Assembly (NCBI RefSeq): GCF_001468485.1
Contig: NZ_LODI01000044.1
Coordinates: 165,045 to 200,625 of the forward strand
DNA from: Pseudoalteromonas sp. H71
GTDB taxonomy: Bacteria > Pseudomonadota > Gammaproteobacteria > Enterobacterales > Alteromonadaceae
Direction: 5' to 3'
Length of the DNA stretch: 35,581 nt
Shown here: in pieces, positions 18,500 to 27,728 of the stretch
How positions within the stretch are numbered: position 1 is the stretch's first letter
Layout: each line of letters starts with the position of its first letter
Program-made: the position numbers and the translations under genes
The notes under the pieces: model-generated
What the model was told of the DNA's origin: nothing
The model's input: only the letters and a program-made list of their open reading frames with translations
Database searches by the model: none

Positions 18500-18623
18500 A
18501 ATAACCTCTTTATTTATGACGGACTCACTCAATACTGCATCAGTATTTGAATAAGGTGTTCAGCCTATTTATTACAATGCAAATTTTTCGTTACAGGCTG
18601 TGAATAGTTAAAGGTTATTTTAG

Positions 18624-18641
18624 GTTGACGTTTACGTCAAC
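18624..18641. promoter_or_regulatory. LiuR-like operator 1 between ETF-QO and etfB
   Basis: GTTGACGTTTACGTCAAC: 8-base perfect arms around TT. Its core shares TTKACGTWWACGTMAA with the palindrome before bkdA1. It could control both divergent units. Confidence 0.65.
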
Positions 18642-18672
18642 AGGAAGTAGTCTGATTTCATAAAATAAATAG

Positions 18673-18690
18673 GTTGACGTACACGTTAGG
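18673..18690 (+). promoter_or_regulatory. degenerate LiuR-like operator 2 before etfB
   Basis: The left half GTTGACGT is identical to operator 1; the right half ACGTTAGG is degenerate. It lies 49 bases after operator 1 and 30 bases before the etfB ATG, close enough to overlap the etfB promoter or transcript start. Confidence 0.5.
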
Positions 18691-18719
18691 TTGTAGGTTT
18701 AAATAATTATGGAGTTCCT

Positions 18720-19469
18720 ATGAAAGTTCTTGTACCAATAAAACGCGTTATAGATTACAACGTAAAAGCGCGTGTCAAAAGTGACAACAGCGACGTAGAT
18801 TTAGCCAACGTCAAAATGGCGATGAACCCGTTTTGTGAGATAGCAATAGAAGAAGCCATCCGTTTAAAAGAAGCGGGTACTGCCACTGAAGTGGTAGCTG
18901 TTACTATTGGCGCTAAAACGTCGCAAGAACAATTACGTACAGCGCTTGCACTGGGTGCAGATAAAGCAATTCACATCGAAACCGATGAAAAATTAGAGTC
19001 ATTACACATTGCTAAATTACTTGCAAAAATAGTAGAGCAAGAAGCACCTGAGCTTGTAATTTTAGGCAAGCAATCGATAGATTCAGATAATAATCAAACA
19101 GGGCAAATGCTTGCAGCTTTGACTAATCGTGGCCAAGGTACGTTTGCTTCTAAGGTCGTTGTCGCTGATGGCAAAGTAAATGTAACGCGTGAAGTAGACG
19201 GCGGTTTGCAAACGGTAGCCCTTTCATTGCCTGCCATTGTTACGACAGATTTACGTTTGAACGAGCCTCGTTATGCATCACTACCTAACATAATGAAAGC
19301 AAAACGTAAGCCCCTTGATGTAATAGCAGCAGATACTTTAGGCGTAGACCTAACACCGCGTGTTCAGCTTGTTAGCGTAGAAGAACCCGCTAAACGCAGT
19401 GGCGGTATTATTGTAGAAGACGTTGCACAACTTGTAGAAAAATTAAAAACAGAGGCAAAGGTGATTTAA
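18720..19469 (+). CDS. etfB: electron transfer flavoprotein subunit beta
   Basis: Beta subunit of the soluble ETF heterodimer, which collects electrons from acyl-CoA and related dehydrogenases and carries AMP. The 249-aa length is standard. Family features: [19 protein letters not shown] at the N-terminus, [19 protein letters not shown] (about 36-54), the recognition-loop region around [30 protein letters not shown] (about 119-137), the ETF-beta signature [36 protein letters not shown] region. ATG has GGAG six bases upstream. etfA begins on the base after the stop, so the two subunits are co-translated. Confidence 0.95.
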   Translation: MKVLVPIKRVIDYNVKARVKSDNSDVDLANVKMAMNPFCEIAIEEAIRLKEAGTATEVVAVTIGAKTSQEQLRTALALGADKAIHIETDEKLESLHIAKLLAKIVEQEAPELVILGKQSIDSDNNQTGQMLAALTNRGQGTFASKVVVADGKVNVTREVDGGLQTVALSLPAIVTTDLRLNEPRYASLPNIMKAKRKPLDVIAADTLGVDLTPRVQLVSVEEPAKRSGGIIVEDVAQLVEKLKTEAKVI

Positions 19470-20396
19470 ATGAAAACACTTGTAATTGCAGAGCACGATA
19501 ACGGTGCCTTAAAACCAGAAACCTCAAAAACAATTAACGCCGCTGTTAAATTAGGCTTAGACGTAGATGTACTTGTTGCAGGTTTAAATATAGGCGCTAT
19601 GAGCGAAAAGCTAGCGAGTATTGCAGGTGTTAATGCGGTACTTACAGCAGACAACGCTGTTTATGAGCATCAACTAGCTGAAAGCATGACAGACTTAGTA
19701 TTGAGCCTTGCTGATAACTACAGTCATATTGTGGCAAGCGCCACTACCACAGGCAAAAATTTTATGCCACGCGTTGCAGCGCTTTTAGATGTAGCGCAAA
19801 TATCTGAAATAATTGCTGTAATCGATGCCGATACGTTTAAACGCCCAATTTATGCAGGTAATGCTATCGCCACAGTAAAATCACTTGATAGCAAGAAAGT
19901 TATTACTGTTCGTGCAAGTAGTTTTGATCTTCAAGGTGATCAAGCTCAAGCGCCTGTTACTACTGTAGAAATGGTGTCTGCTTCACAGTTAAGTCGTTTT
20001 GTAAGTGTTGAACAAACTGAATCTGAACGCCCTGAACTTACTGCAGCTGATGTAGTTATATCGGGTGGCCGTGGCATGCAAAATGGTGAAAACTTTGCAT
20101 TACTGAATGGTATTGCAGATAAGCTGGGGGCTGCTATTGGAGCATCGCGTGCAGCAGTGGATGCAGGCTTTGTACCTAATGATATGCAAGTGGGGCAAAC
20201 AGGTAAAATTGTAGCGCCTAACCTGTATATTGCTGTGGGTATTAGCGGTGCTATTCAACACTTAGCGGGTATGAAAGACTCAAAAGTGATTGTCGCGATT
20301 AACAAAGACCCTGATGCGCCTATTTTTCAAGTAGCAGATTACGGACTCGTTGCCGATTTATTTGATGTGTTACCGCAATTAGAAAGCGCACTATAG
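19470..20396 (+). CDS. etfA: electron transfer flavoprotein subunit alpha
   Basis: FAD-binding subunit of ETF, partner of the preceding gene. The 308-aa protein has an N-terminal nucleotide-binding-like domain and the C-terminal FAD domain with [15 protein letters not shown] (about 191-205), [15 protein letters not shown] (about 212-226), [20 protein letters not shown] (about 233-252) and [18 protein letters not shown] (about 271-288), the classical EtfA signature. The gene is directly adjacent to etfB, and translation starts from AAAGGTG 7 bases upstream. Two terminators follow. The three ETF genes here supply the electron path from branched-chain acyl-CoA dehydrogenases to the quinone pool. 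Confidence 0.95.
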   Translation: MKTLVIAEHDNGALKPETSKTINAAVKLGLDVDVLVAGLNIGAMSEKLASIAGVNAVLTADNAVYEHQLAESMTDLVLSLADNYSHIVASATTTGKNFMPRVAALLDVAQISEIIAVIDADTFKRPIYAGNAIATVKSLDSKKVITVRASSFDLQGDQAQAPVTTVEMVSASQLSRFVSVEQTESERPELTAADVVISGGRGMQNGENFALLNGIADKLGAAIGASRAAVDAGFVPNDMQVGQTGKIVAPNLYIAVGISGAIQHLAGMKDSKVIVAINKDPDAPIFQVADYGLVADLFDVLPQLESAL

Positions 20397-20421
20397 TCAT
20401 TTATTAAAACTATTCTGGTTG

Positions 20422-20458
20422 AAAGCCGTGGTGCCTTATGGGTGCTGCGGCTTTTTTT
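20422..20458 (+). terminator. terminator of etfBA
   Basis: AAAGCCG at 20422-20428 pairs with CGGCTTT at 20448-20454, with further pairing inside (GGTGCC with GGGTGC, partly), then a T run. Confidence 0.8.
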
Positions 20459-20478
20459 ATACGCTAAGTTATTGTTAT

Positions 20479-20506
20479 AAAAAAACCAGCCAATTGGCTG
20501 GTTTTT
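20479..20506. terminator. bidirectional terminator between etfA and asnS
   Basis: Perfect palindrome with arms AAAAACCAGCC and GGCTGGTTTTT around AATT, with T runs on both strands; mainly serves asnS, 30 bases past its stop. Confidence 0.9.
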
Positions 20507-20535
20507 AATATTAAAACAACTTATTAATCTAAATT

Positions 20536-21933
20536 TTAGTACGTTGCGCTGCCTTTTGTACGCGGGAAGGCAATTACATCACGTACGTTGCCCATGCCTG
20601 TTACATAAGCAACTAAACGCTCAAAACCTAAACCAAAGCCTGAATGCGGTACGCTACCGTATTTACGTAAATCGCGGTACCAGCTGTAGTCTTCTTTGTT
20701 TAAGCCCATCTCTTCAAGGCGCGCATCAAGCACATCTAAACGCTCTTCACGCTGAGAACCACCAATAATTTCACCAATACCCGGTGCAACTACGTCCATA
20801 GCGGCAACGGTTTTGCCGTCTTCGTTTTGGCGCATGTAAAATGCTTTAATATCACGTGGGTAGTTTTTAATTACTACAGGTGCTTTAAAATGTTCTTCTG
20901 CTAAGTAGCGTTCGTGCTCTGATTGTAAATCTACACCCCATTCAACAGCGTACTCAAACTTTTTACCACAGGCTTTAAGTATTTCTACTGCGTCAGTGTA
21001 ATCAACTTGGGCAAAGTCTTTTTCTACAAATTCTTCTAAACGGCTAATGGCTGTTTTTTCAACACGTAGTGCAAAAAACTCCATATCGTCACGGCGCTCT
21101 TCAAGTACCGCTTTAAATACGTACTTAAGCATGTTTTCTGCAAGTTTTGCGATGTCTTCTAAATCAGCAAACGCAACTTCTGGTTCAACCATCCAAAATT
21201 CAGCTAAGTGACGTGAAGTATTTGAGTTTTCTGCACGGAAAGTTGGGCCAAACGTATAAATTTTTGACATTGCAGACGCGTAAGTTTCGCCGTTTAACTG
21301 GCCAGATACAGTTAAGAATGCTTCTTTACCAAAAAAATCTTCGCTGTAATCAACATCACCTTTATCTGTACGTGGAAGGTTTTGCATATCGAGTGTCGAT
21401 ACACGGAACATTTCACCTGCGCCTTCACAGTCACTTGCTGTGATAATTGGCGTACTGATCCAATAATAGCCTTGCTCGTGATAAAAACGATGGATAGCTT
21501 GTGCTAAGCAGTTACGTACACGTGTAACAGCGCCAATCATGTTAGTACGAGGGCGAAGGTGCGCGTGTTCGCGTAAGTATTCAATGCTGTGGCGCTTTGC
21601 CGACATTGGGTATGAATCTGGGTTTTCTACCCAACCTAAAACTTTTACTGAATTAGCTTGAATTTCAAACGATTGACCTTGGCCAGCAGATTGAACTAAA
21701 ACACCAGTAACCGATACAGAACAACCGGCTGTTAAGCTAGTAACTTCATCATAATTATTTAGTGAATTAGGAACTACCGCTTGAATAGGATCAAAACACG
21801 AACCGTCATGAACGGCTAAAAATGATATTCCTGCTTTTGAATCGCGGCGAGTACGGATCCAGCCCTTAATTGTTACTTGGCTGTCTACCGCAACATTGCC
21901 TTTTAATAGCTCTGAAATCGCTAAATGGCTCAT
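20536..21933 (-). CDS. asnS: asparaginyl-tRNA synthetase
   Basis: Class II synthetase charging tRNA-Asn with asparagine. The 465-aa protein has an N-terminal OB-fold anticodon-binding domain ([16 protein letters not shown] near 20-35), class II motif 1 near 120-140, motif 2 in [20 protein letters not shown] split near 225-244, and motif 3 [15 protein letters not shown] near 435-449. The [15 protein letters not shown] block distinguishes AsnRS from AspRS. Start chosen: ATG 21933, with GGAG five bases upstream; the GTG at 21939 overlaps that ribosome site. It stands alone, flanked by a terminator and by 297 bases of noncoding DNA upstream in which nothing firm was recognised. Confidence 0.95.
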   Translation of the reverse strand: MSHLAISELLKGNVAVDSQVTIKGWIRTRRDSKAGISFLAVHDGSCFDPIQAVVPNSLNNYDEVTSLTAGCSVSVTGVLVQSAGQGQSFEIQANSVKVLGWVENPDSYPMSAKRHSIEYLREHAHLRPRTNMIGAVTRVRNCLAQAIHRFYHEQGYYWISTPIITASDCEGAGEMFRVSTLDMQNLPRTDKGDVDYSEDFFGKEAFLTVSGQLNGETYASAMSKIYTFGPTFRAENSNTSRHLAEFWMVEPEVAFADLEDIAKLAENMLKYVFKAVLEERRDDMEFFALRVEKTAISRLEEFVEKDFAQVDYTDAVEILKACGKKFEYAVEWGVDLQSEHERYLAEEHFKAPVVIKNYPRDIKAFYMRQNEDGKTVAAMDVVAPGIGEIIGGSQREERLDVLDARLEEMGLNKEDYSWYRDLRKYGSVPHSGFGLGFERLVAYVTGMGNVRDVIAFPRTKGSATY

Positions 21934-22230
21934 CTTCACTCCAATGATATAAGTTGCCTAACTTTATTTATTTAAATATGTACAACACATACGCTCTATT
22001 TTATTAATAGAAGGTGCTGTACTAGAACCCTGTATCTTACCTAGTAAAGTAAAATAAAAAAACTGTTGCGGGCAACTCTTTAAAAGTTTTTATCAATGCG
22101 GTTTATTTTTAGTCGATTTTAAGGCACAAATGACTAAGTTTATTATTTGCTGCTCTGAAGTTTAACGATTTTGTGGCATTATATATTTTTTGATTACTCA
22201 ATGATGACCATTACTTTAGAAATGGATGCT

Positions 22231-22665
22231 ATGAAACAAGTTTTTATTTTACGTGGACTACCTGGAAGCGGTAAGTCGTATTATGCACAAAATTTAGCAG
22301 ACGAATTAGCGACTGCAGATGAAAGCCAATATTTAATTTGCTCAACAGACGACTACTTTTTAAACGAGCAGGGTGAGTATCACTTTGATAAATTTAAATT
22401 ACCCCAATACCATAATTTAAATTTAGCCCGTTTTATACAGGCCCTCGCACAAGACATTCCGCTTGTAATTGTAGACAACACCAATATTAAAAAATGGGAA
22501 TTTGTGGCATACACTCAAGCAGCTGTTGCCTTAGGTTATCAAGTAAAAGAAGTGATTGTGGGTGAAGTTAAAGATAAATCTATGCAGCACCTATACGCTA
22601 AACGTAACTCGCATAATGTGCCGCTTAAAACGATAAGTAAAATGGCGTATATGTTTGAGTGGTAG
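22231..22665 (+). CDS. N4BP2-like P-loop nucleoside/polynucleotide kinase
   Basis: A 144-aa single-domain P-loop kinase. Walker A GLPGSGKS at 9-16, STDDYF at 38-43, the strand-plus-motif VDNTNIKKWE at 81-90, and RNSHNVP at 125-131 followed by a terminal Met/Phe/Trp segment. The combination of DDYF, DNTN-x3-WE and RN-x-HNVP is what I associate with NEDD4-binding-protein-2-like kinases, relatives of polynucleotide kinase; a 5'-OH kinase acting on nucleic acid or a nucleotide is the plausible role, unproven. The frame is open upstream to TTG 22171; ATG 22231 is preferred because the kinase fold begins there and GGATGCT precedes it, though ATG 22201 and ATG 22222 are possible. Its end is 2 bases from the convergent acetyltransferase end. 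Confidence 0.75.
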   Translation: MKQVFILRGLPGSGKSYYAQNLADELATADESQYLICSTDDYFLNEQGEYHFDKFKLPQYHNLNLARFIQALAQDIPLVIVDNTNIKKWEFVAYTQAAVALGYQVKEVIVGEVKDKSMQHLYAKRNSHNVPLKTISKMAYMFEW

Positions 22666-22667
22666 TG

Positions 22668-23297
22668 CTAAAGTTTAGACAATACATCTAAATTATTGTG
22701 AGTTATAGCATCTAAATGAGTAGTGATTTTGTCACTGCTCCAGTCCCACCATGCTATGGATAGCAGTGCACTAATCGTTTTATCGTCAAAACGCTGTTTG
22801 ATTATTTTTGCTGGATTCCCACCAACGACAGCATAAGCAGGTACATCGCTGGTCACTACCGATTTACTGGCAATGATTGCGCCACTTCCTATTTTTACCC
22901 CAGGCATGATGGTGGCGTTATAGCCAATCCACACATCATTACCTATTTCAGTATCGCCTTTAAAAGGTAAATCACCTGGTTGGGGTGCAGACTTTTCCCA
23001 CCCGTTACCAAATATAAAAAAAGGGTAGGTAGAAAAACCAGCACTTTGATGATTTGCCCCATTCATTATGAAGGTCACATCTTTGGCTATCGCACAAAAT
23101 TTACCTATGATGAGACGATCTCCAATAAAATCGAAATGATAAAGGACATTTTTTTCGAAGTGTTCAGGCCCATCAGGGTCGTCGTAATACGTGTAATCAC
23201 CTACTTCGATATTAGGTGAAGTAATAAAATTTTTTAAATAACCTACTTGAGGAAACCCTGGCATTGGAGATGGGTTATTTGGGTTTGGTCCGTTCAT
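22668..23297 (-). CDS. Vat/CatB-type xenobiotic O-acetyltransferase
   Basis: A 209-aa left-handed parallel beta-helix acetyltransferase. Features: [16 protein letters not shown] at about 78-93, where His83 is the catalytic base position of the streptogramin (Vat) and chloramphenicol (CatB) enzymes; hexapeptide turns in [20 protein letters not shown] and [33 protein letters not shown]; and a C-terminal WWDW helix. The true substrate of chromosomal members is usually unknown, so resistance is only a possibility. ATG 23297 has GGAGG at 5-6 base spacing; the longer frame starts with TTG. It begins 30 bases after fbpC on the same strand with no terminator between, so it may be the last gene of the iron operon. 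Confidence 0.85.
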   Translation of the reverse strand: MNGPNPNNPSPMPGFPQVGYLKNFITSPNIEVGDYTYYDDPDGPEHFEKNVLYHFDFIGDRLIIGKFCAIAKDVTFIMNGANHQSAGFSTYPFFIFGNGWEKSAPQPGDLPFKGDTEIGNDVWIGYNATIMPGVKIGSGAIIASKSVVTSDVPAYAVVGGNPAKIIKQRFDDKTISALLSIAWWDWSSDKITTHLDAITHNNLDVLSKL

Positions 23298-23327
23298 AGT
23301 TTCCTCCAAAGTAACATGGTTAATCCG

Positions 23328-24338
23328 CTAGCTTTTAAATGCCGCCAGTGGATGAGAAGTGCTTAGCGAAACATGCACGTTATCACCAGGGTGAACAACC
23401 ACTTCATGACTCACACGGCTAGTAACTACAGTACCACAGGCGAGTTTAATTGCGCATAATCGGCTTCCGCCTTCAAAACGTACCCAAATAACTTCGCCAT
23501 TATTACCTACGCTGCTTTGCACTAATAAAACATCGTCTGGACGCAATAATACATCAACATCGCCTTGAGCGCAGTCAACACCGTGAGCGGGAACATTACC
23601 AATGTCGGTAAGCGCTTGGCCATTATTTAACGTGCCTTTTATAAAGCTAGCTTCACCCAAAAAACGCGCAACAAAACGATTAGCGGGGGTACTAAAGCAT
23701 TTTTCGGGAGTGTCAATTTGTTGTATTTTTCCGCCTTTTAAAACACCAACACGATCACCAACAGATAGGGCTTCTTCTTGGTCATGTGTTACCCAAATAG
23801 CTGGCACACCCGCATTTTTAAGTGCATTTCGTATATCCCAACGCAACATGTCTTTTAAAGCAGCGTCTAAATTTGATAGCGGCTCATCGAGTAATACAAA
23901 ATCTGGCTGGTGGGCAAGGGTACGTGCTAGAGCAACACGTTGTTTTTGGCCGCCAGACAGAGTCGCTGGTTTTTTTGTTCTAAATTCATCTAGACCAAGT
24001 AAGTTGATCCAATGATTCGCAACGCTGTTATCTTTTAATTTAAAACTAATATTTTGCTCAACCGTCAAATGCGGAAATAACGCAAAGTCTTGAAAAACCA
24101 TACCTACACTGCGCTTTTCAGGGGGCACCGATTTATTAGGAGTTGCACGCCATTTATCTGCGTTTATATCACCCTCAGAGATAGGTATTAACCCTGCGAG
24201 TGCTTGCAATATTGTACTTTTACCACAACCGGTTGGACCAACAAGCATTAGGATTTCGTTTTCACCAAGCGTTAAATTTAAATCGCTCACAACACGATTA
24301 CTGCCATAATCTATAGACAACTGACTTACAGATAGCAT
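23328..24338 (-). CDS. fbpC: ferric iron ABC transporter ATP-binding protein
   Basis: ATPase of an FbpABC-type Fe(III) importer. The 336-aa protein has Walker A GPTGCGKST (near 34-42), Q-loop MVFQDFALFPHLTV (near 80-93), signature LSGGQKQRVALARTLA (near 127-142), Walker B FVLLDEPLSNLD (near 147-158), and switch histidine WVTHDQEEALS (near 182-192). The C-terminal third is a regulatory/OB-like domain with VDVLLRPDDVLLV, as in FbpC and other CUT-type ATPases. It begins 13 bases after fbpB. Iron as substrate is inferred from FbpA and the Fur box. Confidence 0.87.
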   Translation of the reverse strand: MLSVSQLSIDYGSNRVVSDLNLTLGENEILMLVGPTGCGKSTILQALAGLIPISEGDINADKWRATPNKSVPPEKRSVGMVFQDFALFPHLTVEQNISFKLKDNSVANHWINLLGLDEFRTKKPATLSGGQKQRVALARTLAHQPDFVLLDEPLSNLDAALKDMLRWDIRNALKNAGVPAIWVTHDQEEALSVGDRVGVLKGGKIQQIDTPEKCFSTPANRFVARFLGEASFIKGTLNNGQALTDIGNVPAHGVDCAQGDVDVLLRPDDVLLVQSSVGNNGEVIWVRFEGGSRLCAIKLACGTVVTSRVSHEVVVHPGDNVHVSLSTSHPLAAFKS

Positions 24339-24351
24339 TTACTTCAAATCC

Positions 24352-25851
24352 TTAATGTTCAAACTGGTTACGTTTTTCGCCAGACATCATAATAGCTAAA
24401 CCACAAGCAGAGATCACCACTAATAACAGCCCAGGAATGGCAGCTCGGCCAAAATAGCCAGCTTCGTATACACGCCATAAATAAGTAGACAGAGTTTCAA
24501 ACCCTGTTGGACCTAATAATAAGGTTGCTTCAAGTTCACGCATTGATTCTAAAAACACCAATGCGCCACCAGCCACGATACCGCGCATGGTTAAAGGCAA
24601 GGTAATACGCGTAAAGGCTTCACGCGGGCTTGCGCCAAGGACGCGAGCAGATTTCACCAAGCTTGGATCTAAATGTTCGGTGCTGGTGCGAATTGAACCA
24701 ACCGCTAGGGGTAAAAAACGTAGCATATACGCTATGATTAATAGCCCTAAAGTTTGATATAAAAATGGTAATTGTAACCCGCCATAAACGAGCGCCGTGC
24801 CCATTACAATGCCAGGTATGCCAAAGCCAAAATAGGTTACTCGCTCCATAATTCGACCAGCTTTACCACTGAGGGCTGCATGTGCAACTGGCACAGCTAC
24901 GATAACTGCCACAATAGCAGCAAGCGCAGACGCATAAGTAGAGTGCCATGCAATTGTAAAGTCAAAATTACTTACGCCATCTCTTACAAGCCATATAAAA
25001 AATATGGCCAGTGGTAAACCTATAGCCAGTAGTAGGACAGGAGCGAACAGAGTAAATATAGCACCTAGTTGTAGCTTATTTGGAAATAAAATAAGAGGGC
25101 GGCCATGGCGCTCAGTAGCAGTTTTTATTTGTGATTCTATAAGTAGTAAAAAACCTACAATAACCATTAACTGAAGCGACAGCATCGCTGCGCGACCCAG
25201 TGCAAAGGCGTTGTATTCAACATAAATAACACGTGTAAAGGTATCAAGACGCATCATGGCTGGGGTGCCAAAGTCAGATAAAGTATAAAGTGCCACTAAT
25301 AACGACCCAGCAGCAATGCCATTCACTACACGGGGTAAAATAACGTTGAATACACTTTGTGTCATCGACATACCCAATGTACGTGCTGCGTTTACCATGC
25401 TGGCATCTAAACTTAATAACGATGATCGGGTCGTCATCATTACAAATGGAAACGTATACAGTGTCATAACTATTGCAGCACCTGATAACCCATACATAGG
25501 GGGTGTTTCAAATCCTAATAGATTATTTATTTCTCCCCCAGGGCCAAATGCCGCGTAAAGCGTAAATGCACCAATATAACTGGGAATAGCAAGCGGGGCT
25601 GCAAACAATACAAGCCATGCTTTTTTAAAGGGTAAATGAACATAGGCACTTATAAATGCCAGTGGCACGCCAATCAAAATAGAACCCAAAACAGTTAAGC
25701 CCATTAAAGCCAGTGTATTGCCTAAAATGGCCAAGTTATGGCTATCAAAATAAGAGCTAGAGTCGCTTGCAAGCACCATTAATATACAAATAGGAGTAAG
25801 CGTAATGAGCGCTGCAAGCAGCGCCATTGGATAAGATGGAGGTATTCGCAT
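24352..25851 (-). CDS. fbpB: ferric iron ABC transporter permease, fused two-half type
   Basis: Inner-membrane channel of the Fe(III) importer. The 499 aa form two homologous halves, each with about six helices and an EAA loop that docks the ATPase: AARTLGMSMTQSVFNVILPR (near 154-173) and SARVLGASPREAFTRITLP (near 405-423). Such internal duplication is normal for FbpB/SfuB/ThiP-like permeases. ATG 25851 shares one base with the fbpA stop (TAATG), so translation is coupled. The hydrophobic N-terminus directly enters helix 1. Confidence 0.9.
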   Translation of the reverse strand: MRIPPSYPMALLAALITLTPICILMVLASDSSSYFDSHNLAILGNTLALMGLTVLGSILIGVPLAFISAYVHLPFKKAWLVLFAAPLAIPSYIGAFTLYAAFGPGGEINNLLGFETPPMYGLSGAAIVMTLYTFPFVMMTTRSSLLSLDASMVNAARTLGMSMTQSVFNVILPRVVNGIAAGSLLVALYTLSDFGTPAMMRLDTFTRVIYVEYNAFALGRAAMLSLQLMVIVGFLLLIESQIKTATERHGRPLILFPNKLQLGAIFTLFAPVLLLAIGLPLAIFFIWLVRDGVSNFDFTIAWHSTYASALAAIVAVIVAVPVAHAALSGKAGRIMERVTYFGFGIPGIVMGTALVYGGLQLPFLYQTLGLLIIAYMLRFLPLAVGSIRTSTEHLDPSLVKSARVLGASPREAFTRITLPLTMRGIVAGGALVFLESMRELEATLLLGPTGFETLSTYLWRVYEAGYFGRAAIPGLLLVVISACGLAIMMSGEKRNQFEH

Positions 25852-26891
25852 TATAAAACGCCGTTGCTGCGCATTAAGTCAATAGTGGGACGTAAATCTG
25901 CAAGTTGTGTTAAATCAATTTTAGGTGGTAAAACACTTGAAAGAGAAGGTAAACCGTCTGGCTGCTCAATACCGTTTACTAGCGGTATTTCGTATGCTTC
26001 ACGTGCTAAATAACCTTGCACTTCTTTACTCAGTAAATAACGCATAAAGTTAGTTGCAAGCGGGTCACTGTTAAGCGTTAAAATACCAGAAGCATTTACC
26101 AAACAGCCTGCGTCGTTTTGAGTAAACGCTAAATCAAGTTTTGCATCAGGCTTGCCTGACTTCAATCGCAAGGTGTAGTAATGATTGGCAAAGCCGATAT
26201 CTACTTCACCCCGTTCTACACCCATAACAACACCTAATTCACCAGCGTAGGTTTTTGCACGCTTTTTAACTTTTCTGAGCCATTTAGCTGTTTTATCATC
26301 ACCTTTTAAAATACGCATTGCAGTAACAAACGATTGAAAAGACGCATAGGCAGGCGCCCAACCTATACTCAAATCGCTTTCAGCAATTTCCATAATACTC
26401 GTTGGAATTTGATCTTTCGTTAAACGTGATGTGTTATAAGGCAATGTACGTATACGGCCAGTTACTGGTGCCCACTCTTTGTACTTAAATTGTGGCTGCA
26501 GTTGCGCTGATAAATCGTTTGGCAGTGGCTTAGCAAGTCCTGCATCAGTTACTAGGCCAATAGCACCAGAGTCAACAGCCCAAAATAAATCAGCGCGTTT
26601 AACGCCAGCTTTGGCTTCTGCAACGATTGTGTTGGCAAGCGCAGCGGTGGGTCCGCGGCGAATAGCTAAATTAAAATCAGGGTTATTTTTTTGTATAGCT
26701 TGTAATACATTTTCGTACAAACCGCCTTCACCTCGGCCTAAATATAAGGTTAAATCACCTTTAAGCTTTGGTAAATCGTCAACCGACACGGGGTTATTTA
26801 CCGTATTGGCAAAAGCCTGCGATAGAGGTAATGGCAATGAGCCCATTACCCCTAATGCAGCCAACCCTTGTATAAAGGTTCTGCGTTCCAC
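25851..26891 (-). CDS. fbpA: periplasmic Fe(III)-binding protein with Tat-type signal
   Basis: Solute-binding protein of the importer. The 346-aa protein begins MERRTFIQGLAALG, a twin-arginine signal (RRTFI) followed by a mild hydrophobic stretch and SQAFA cleavage near 28. The body matches transferrin-like FbpA/FutA proteins: LTLYLGRGEGGLYE, ADLFWAVDSGA, TLPYNTSRL (Tyr152), WAPAYASFQSFVTAMR, and FANHYYTLR with tandem Tyr238-Tyr239, the usual ferric ligands. The start is GTG 26891, overlapping the preceding stop (TAGTG). Export already folded by Tat would fit cofactor-controlled metal loading, though this is inference. Confidence 0.87.
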   Translation of the reverse strand: MERRTFIQGLAALGVMGSLPLPLSQAFANTVNNPVSVDDLPKLKGDLTLYLGRGEGGLYENVLQAIQKNNPDFNLAIRRGPTAALANTIVAEAKAGVKRADLFWAVDSGAIGLVTDAGLAKPLPNDLSAQLQPQFKYKEWAPVTGRIRTLPYNTSRLTKDQIPTSIMEIAESDLSIGWAPAYASFQSFVTAMRILKGDDKTAKWLRKVKKRAKTYAGELGVVMGVERGEVDIGFANHYYTLRLKSGKPDAKLDLAFTQNDAGCLVNASGILTLNSDPLATNFMRYLLSKEVQGYLAREAYEIPLVNGIEQPDGLPSLSSVLPPKIDLTQLADLRPTIDLMRSNGVL

Positions 26892-27703
26892 TAAAAAACG
26901 TCCTTACGATTTTTTTCGGCTTTTTCAATTAAACCCTTAGCGCGGTCTAATTTTGTTTGCATGTCAGTTACTACATCACGCACTTCATCAACACTTTTGT
27001 TGTCTGCAATCGCTTTTGGAAGCGTTACGTTAAAATCTTTTTCAAGTGCCTCCACTAAATTGGCATCTTGCTCAATAAGTGTTCCTTCAACGCCTTCGAA
27101 TAAGTGTAGGTAGGTGTCGTGTACAATTTCAGTTGCTTCGTCTTGAAGGCGTTCAGCAAGTTTTGCGATAACGCGGTCTAGTTTGTGCTTTATTTCGTCT
27201 ATTGTTGCACTTTGTGTCATTTCTTTGCTTGCTGTGGCTGTAACCGCCTTTAACAAGCCTTTTTGTTGAAATTTAGCCGCTAGTTTAACTGCACCTAAAC
27301 CTTGCCATAAGGCAGTATTCATAGCGTGTTGTTGTGTACGTACTTCAGCTGCTGATTTACCACCATCAATTGCCATTTTTACACCGTACAAACCTTGCCA
27401 AATAGAGGCATAAACAGGTACTAAGTTAGTTTCAATTGCACTGTGAAATTTTACCGATTCCCAATATTCAATTAAATCGTCGGTGTTTACAGCTTTAGCG
27501 CCTTTACTTTCGTAGGTGCTAACAAGCGTGTCCACTTTACCTACCATCCACTCAACTTCTTCATTATAACTTTTAAGGTTAGCTTGAAGGTGATTTACAT
27601 GCTCGCCAATAGGGCCGTTAGCAAGTAAAGGTTGTGAAATAAATGCAGACGCGATTAAAAAAGAGGCACCTAATGCTTTGGCTGGTTTAAAAAATAAGTT
27701 CAT
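26891..27703 (-). CDS. periplasmic helical protein resembling the extracytoplasmic domain of FTR1 iron permeases
   Basis: A 270-aa exported, mostly alpha-helical protein; signal peptide 1-28 (PLLA, then NG). I see two related helical repeats, about 76-140 and 192-259. Each has an aromatic/acidic helix (YWESVKFHSAIETNL; YLHLFEGVEGTLI), then a stretch ending in a GKSAAEV or NKSVDEV turn, then a closing helix. The second resembles, from memory, the periplasmic N-terminal domain fused to FTR1/EfeU-type iron permeases, where Glu-rich helices handle iron; here no permease is attached. As first gene of the operon, behind a Fur box and coupled to fbpA (TAGTG), a role in periplasmic iron binding, oxidation or delivery to FbpA is proposed. 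Not an assigned function. Confidence 0.6.
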   Translation of the reverse strand: MNLFFKPAKALGASFLIASAFISQPLLANGPIGEHVNHLQANLKSYNEEVEWMVGKVDTLVSTYESKGAKAVNTDDLIEYWESVKFHSAIETNLVPVYASIWQGLYGVKMAIDGGKSAAEVRTQQHAMNTALWQGLGAVKLAAKFQQKGLLKAVTATASKEMTQSATIDEIKHKLDRVIAKLAERLQDEATEIVHDTYLHLFEGVEGTLIEQDANLVEALEKDFNVTLPKAIADNKSVDEVRDVVTDMQTKLDRAKGLIEKAEKNRKDVF

Positions 27704-27728
27704 GTAAGACGTCCAAAAGGTAATTGTA

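Noticed and set aside
18500..18532. Longer N-terminus for ETF-QO
   Set aside because: It would start with TTG without a ribosome site, whereas ATG 18499 has AGAGG at good spacing and leads directly into the FAD fold.
20479..20506. Sequence shared with the bkd terminator (AACCAGC/GCTGGTT), considered as a dispersed repeat
   Set aside because: Similarity is limited to the terminator stem, a recurring solution rather than a repeat family.
22061..22080. GTTG/CAAC hairpin with a T run on the minus strand upstream of asnS
   Set aside because: The stem is only 4-5 bp, too weak to call as an attenuator or terminator.
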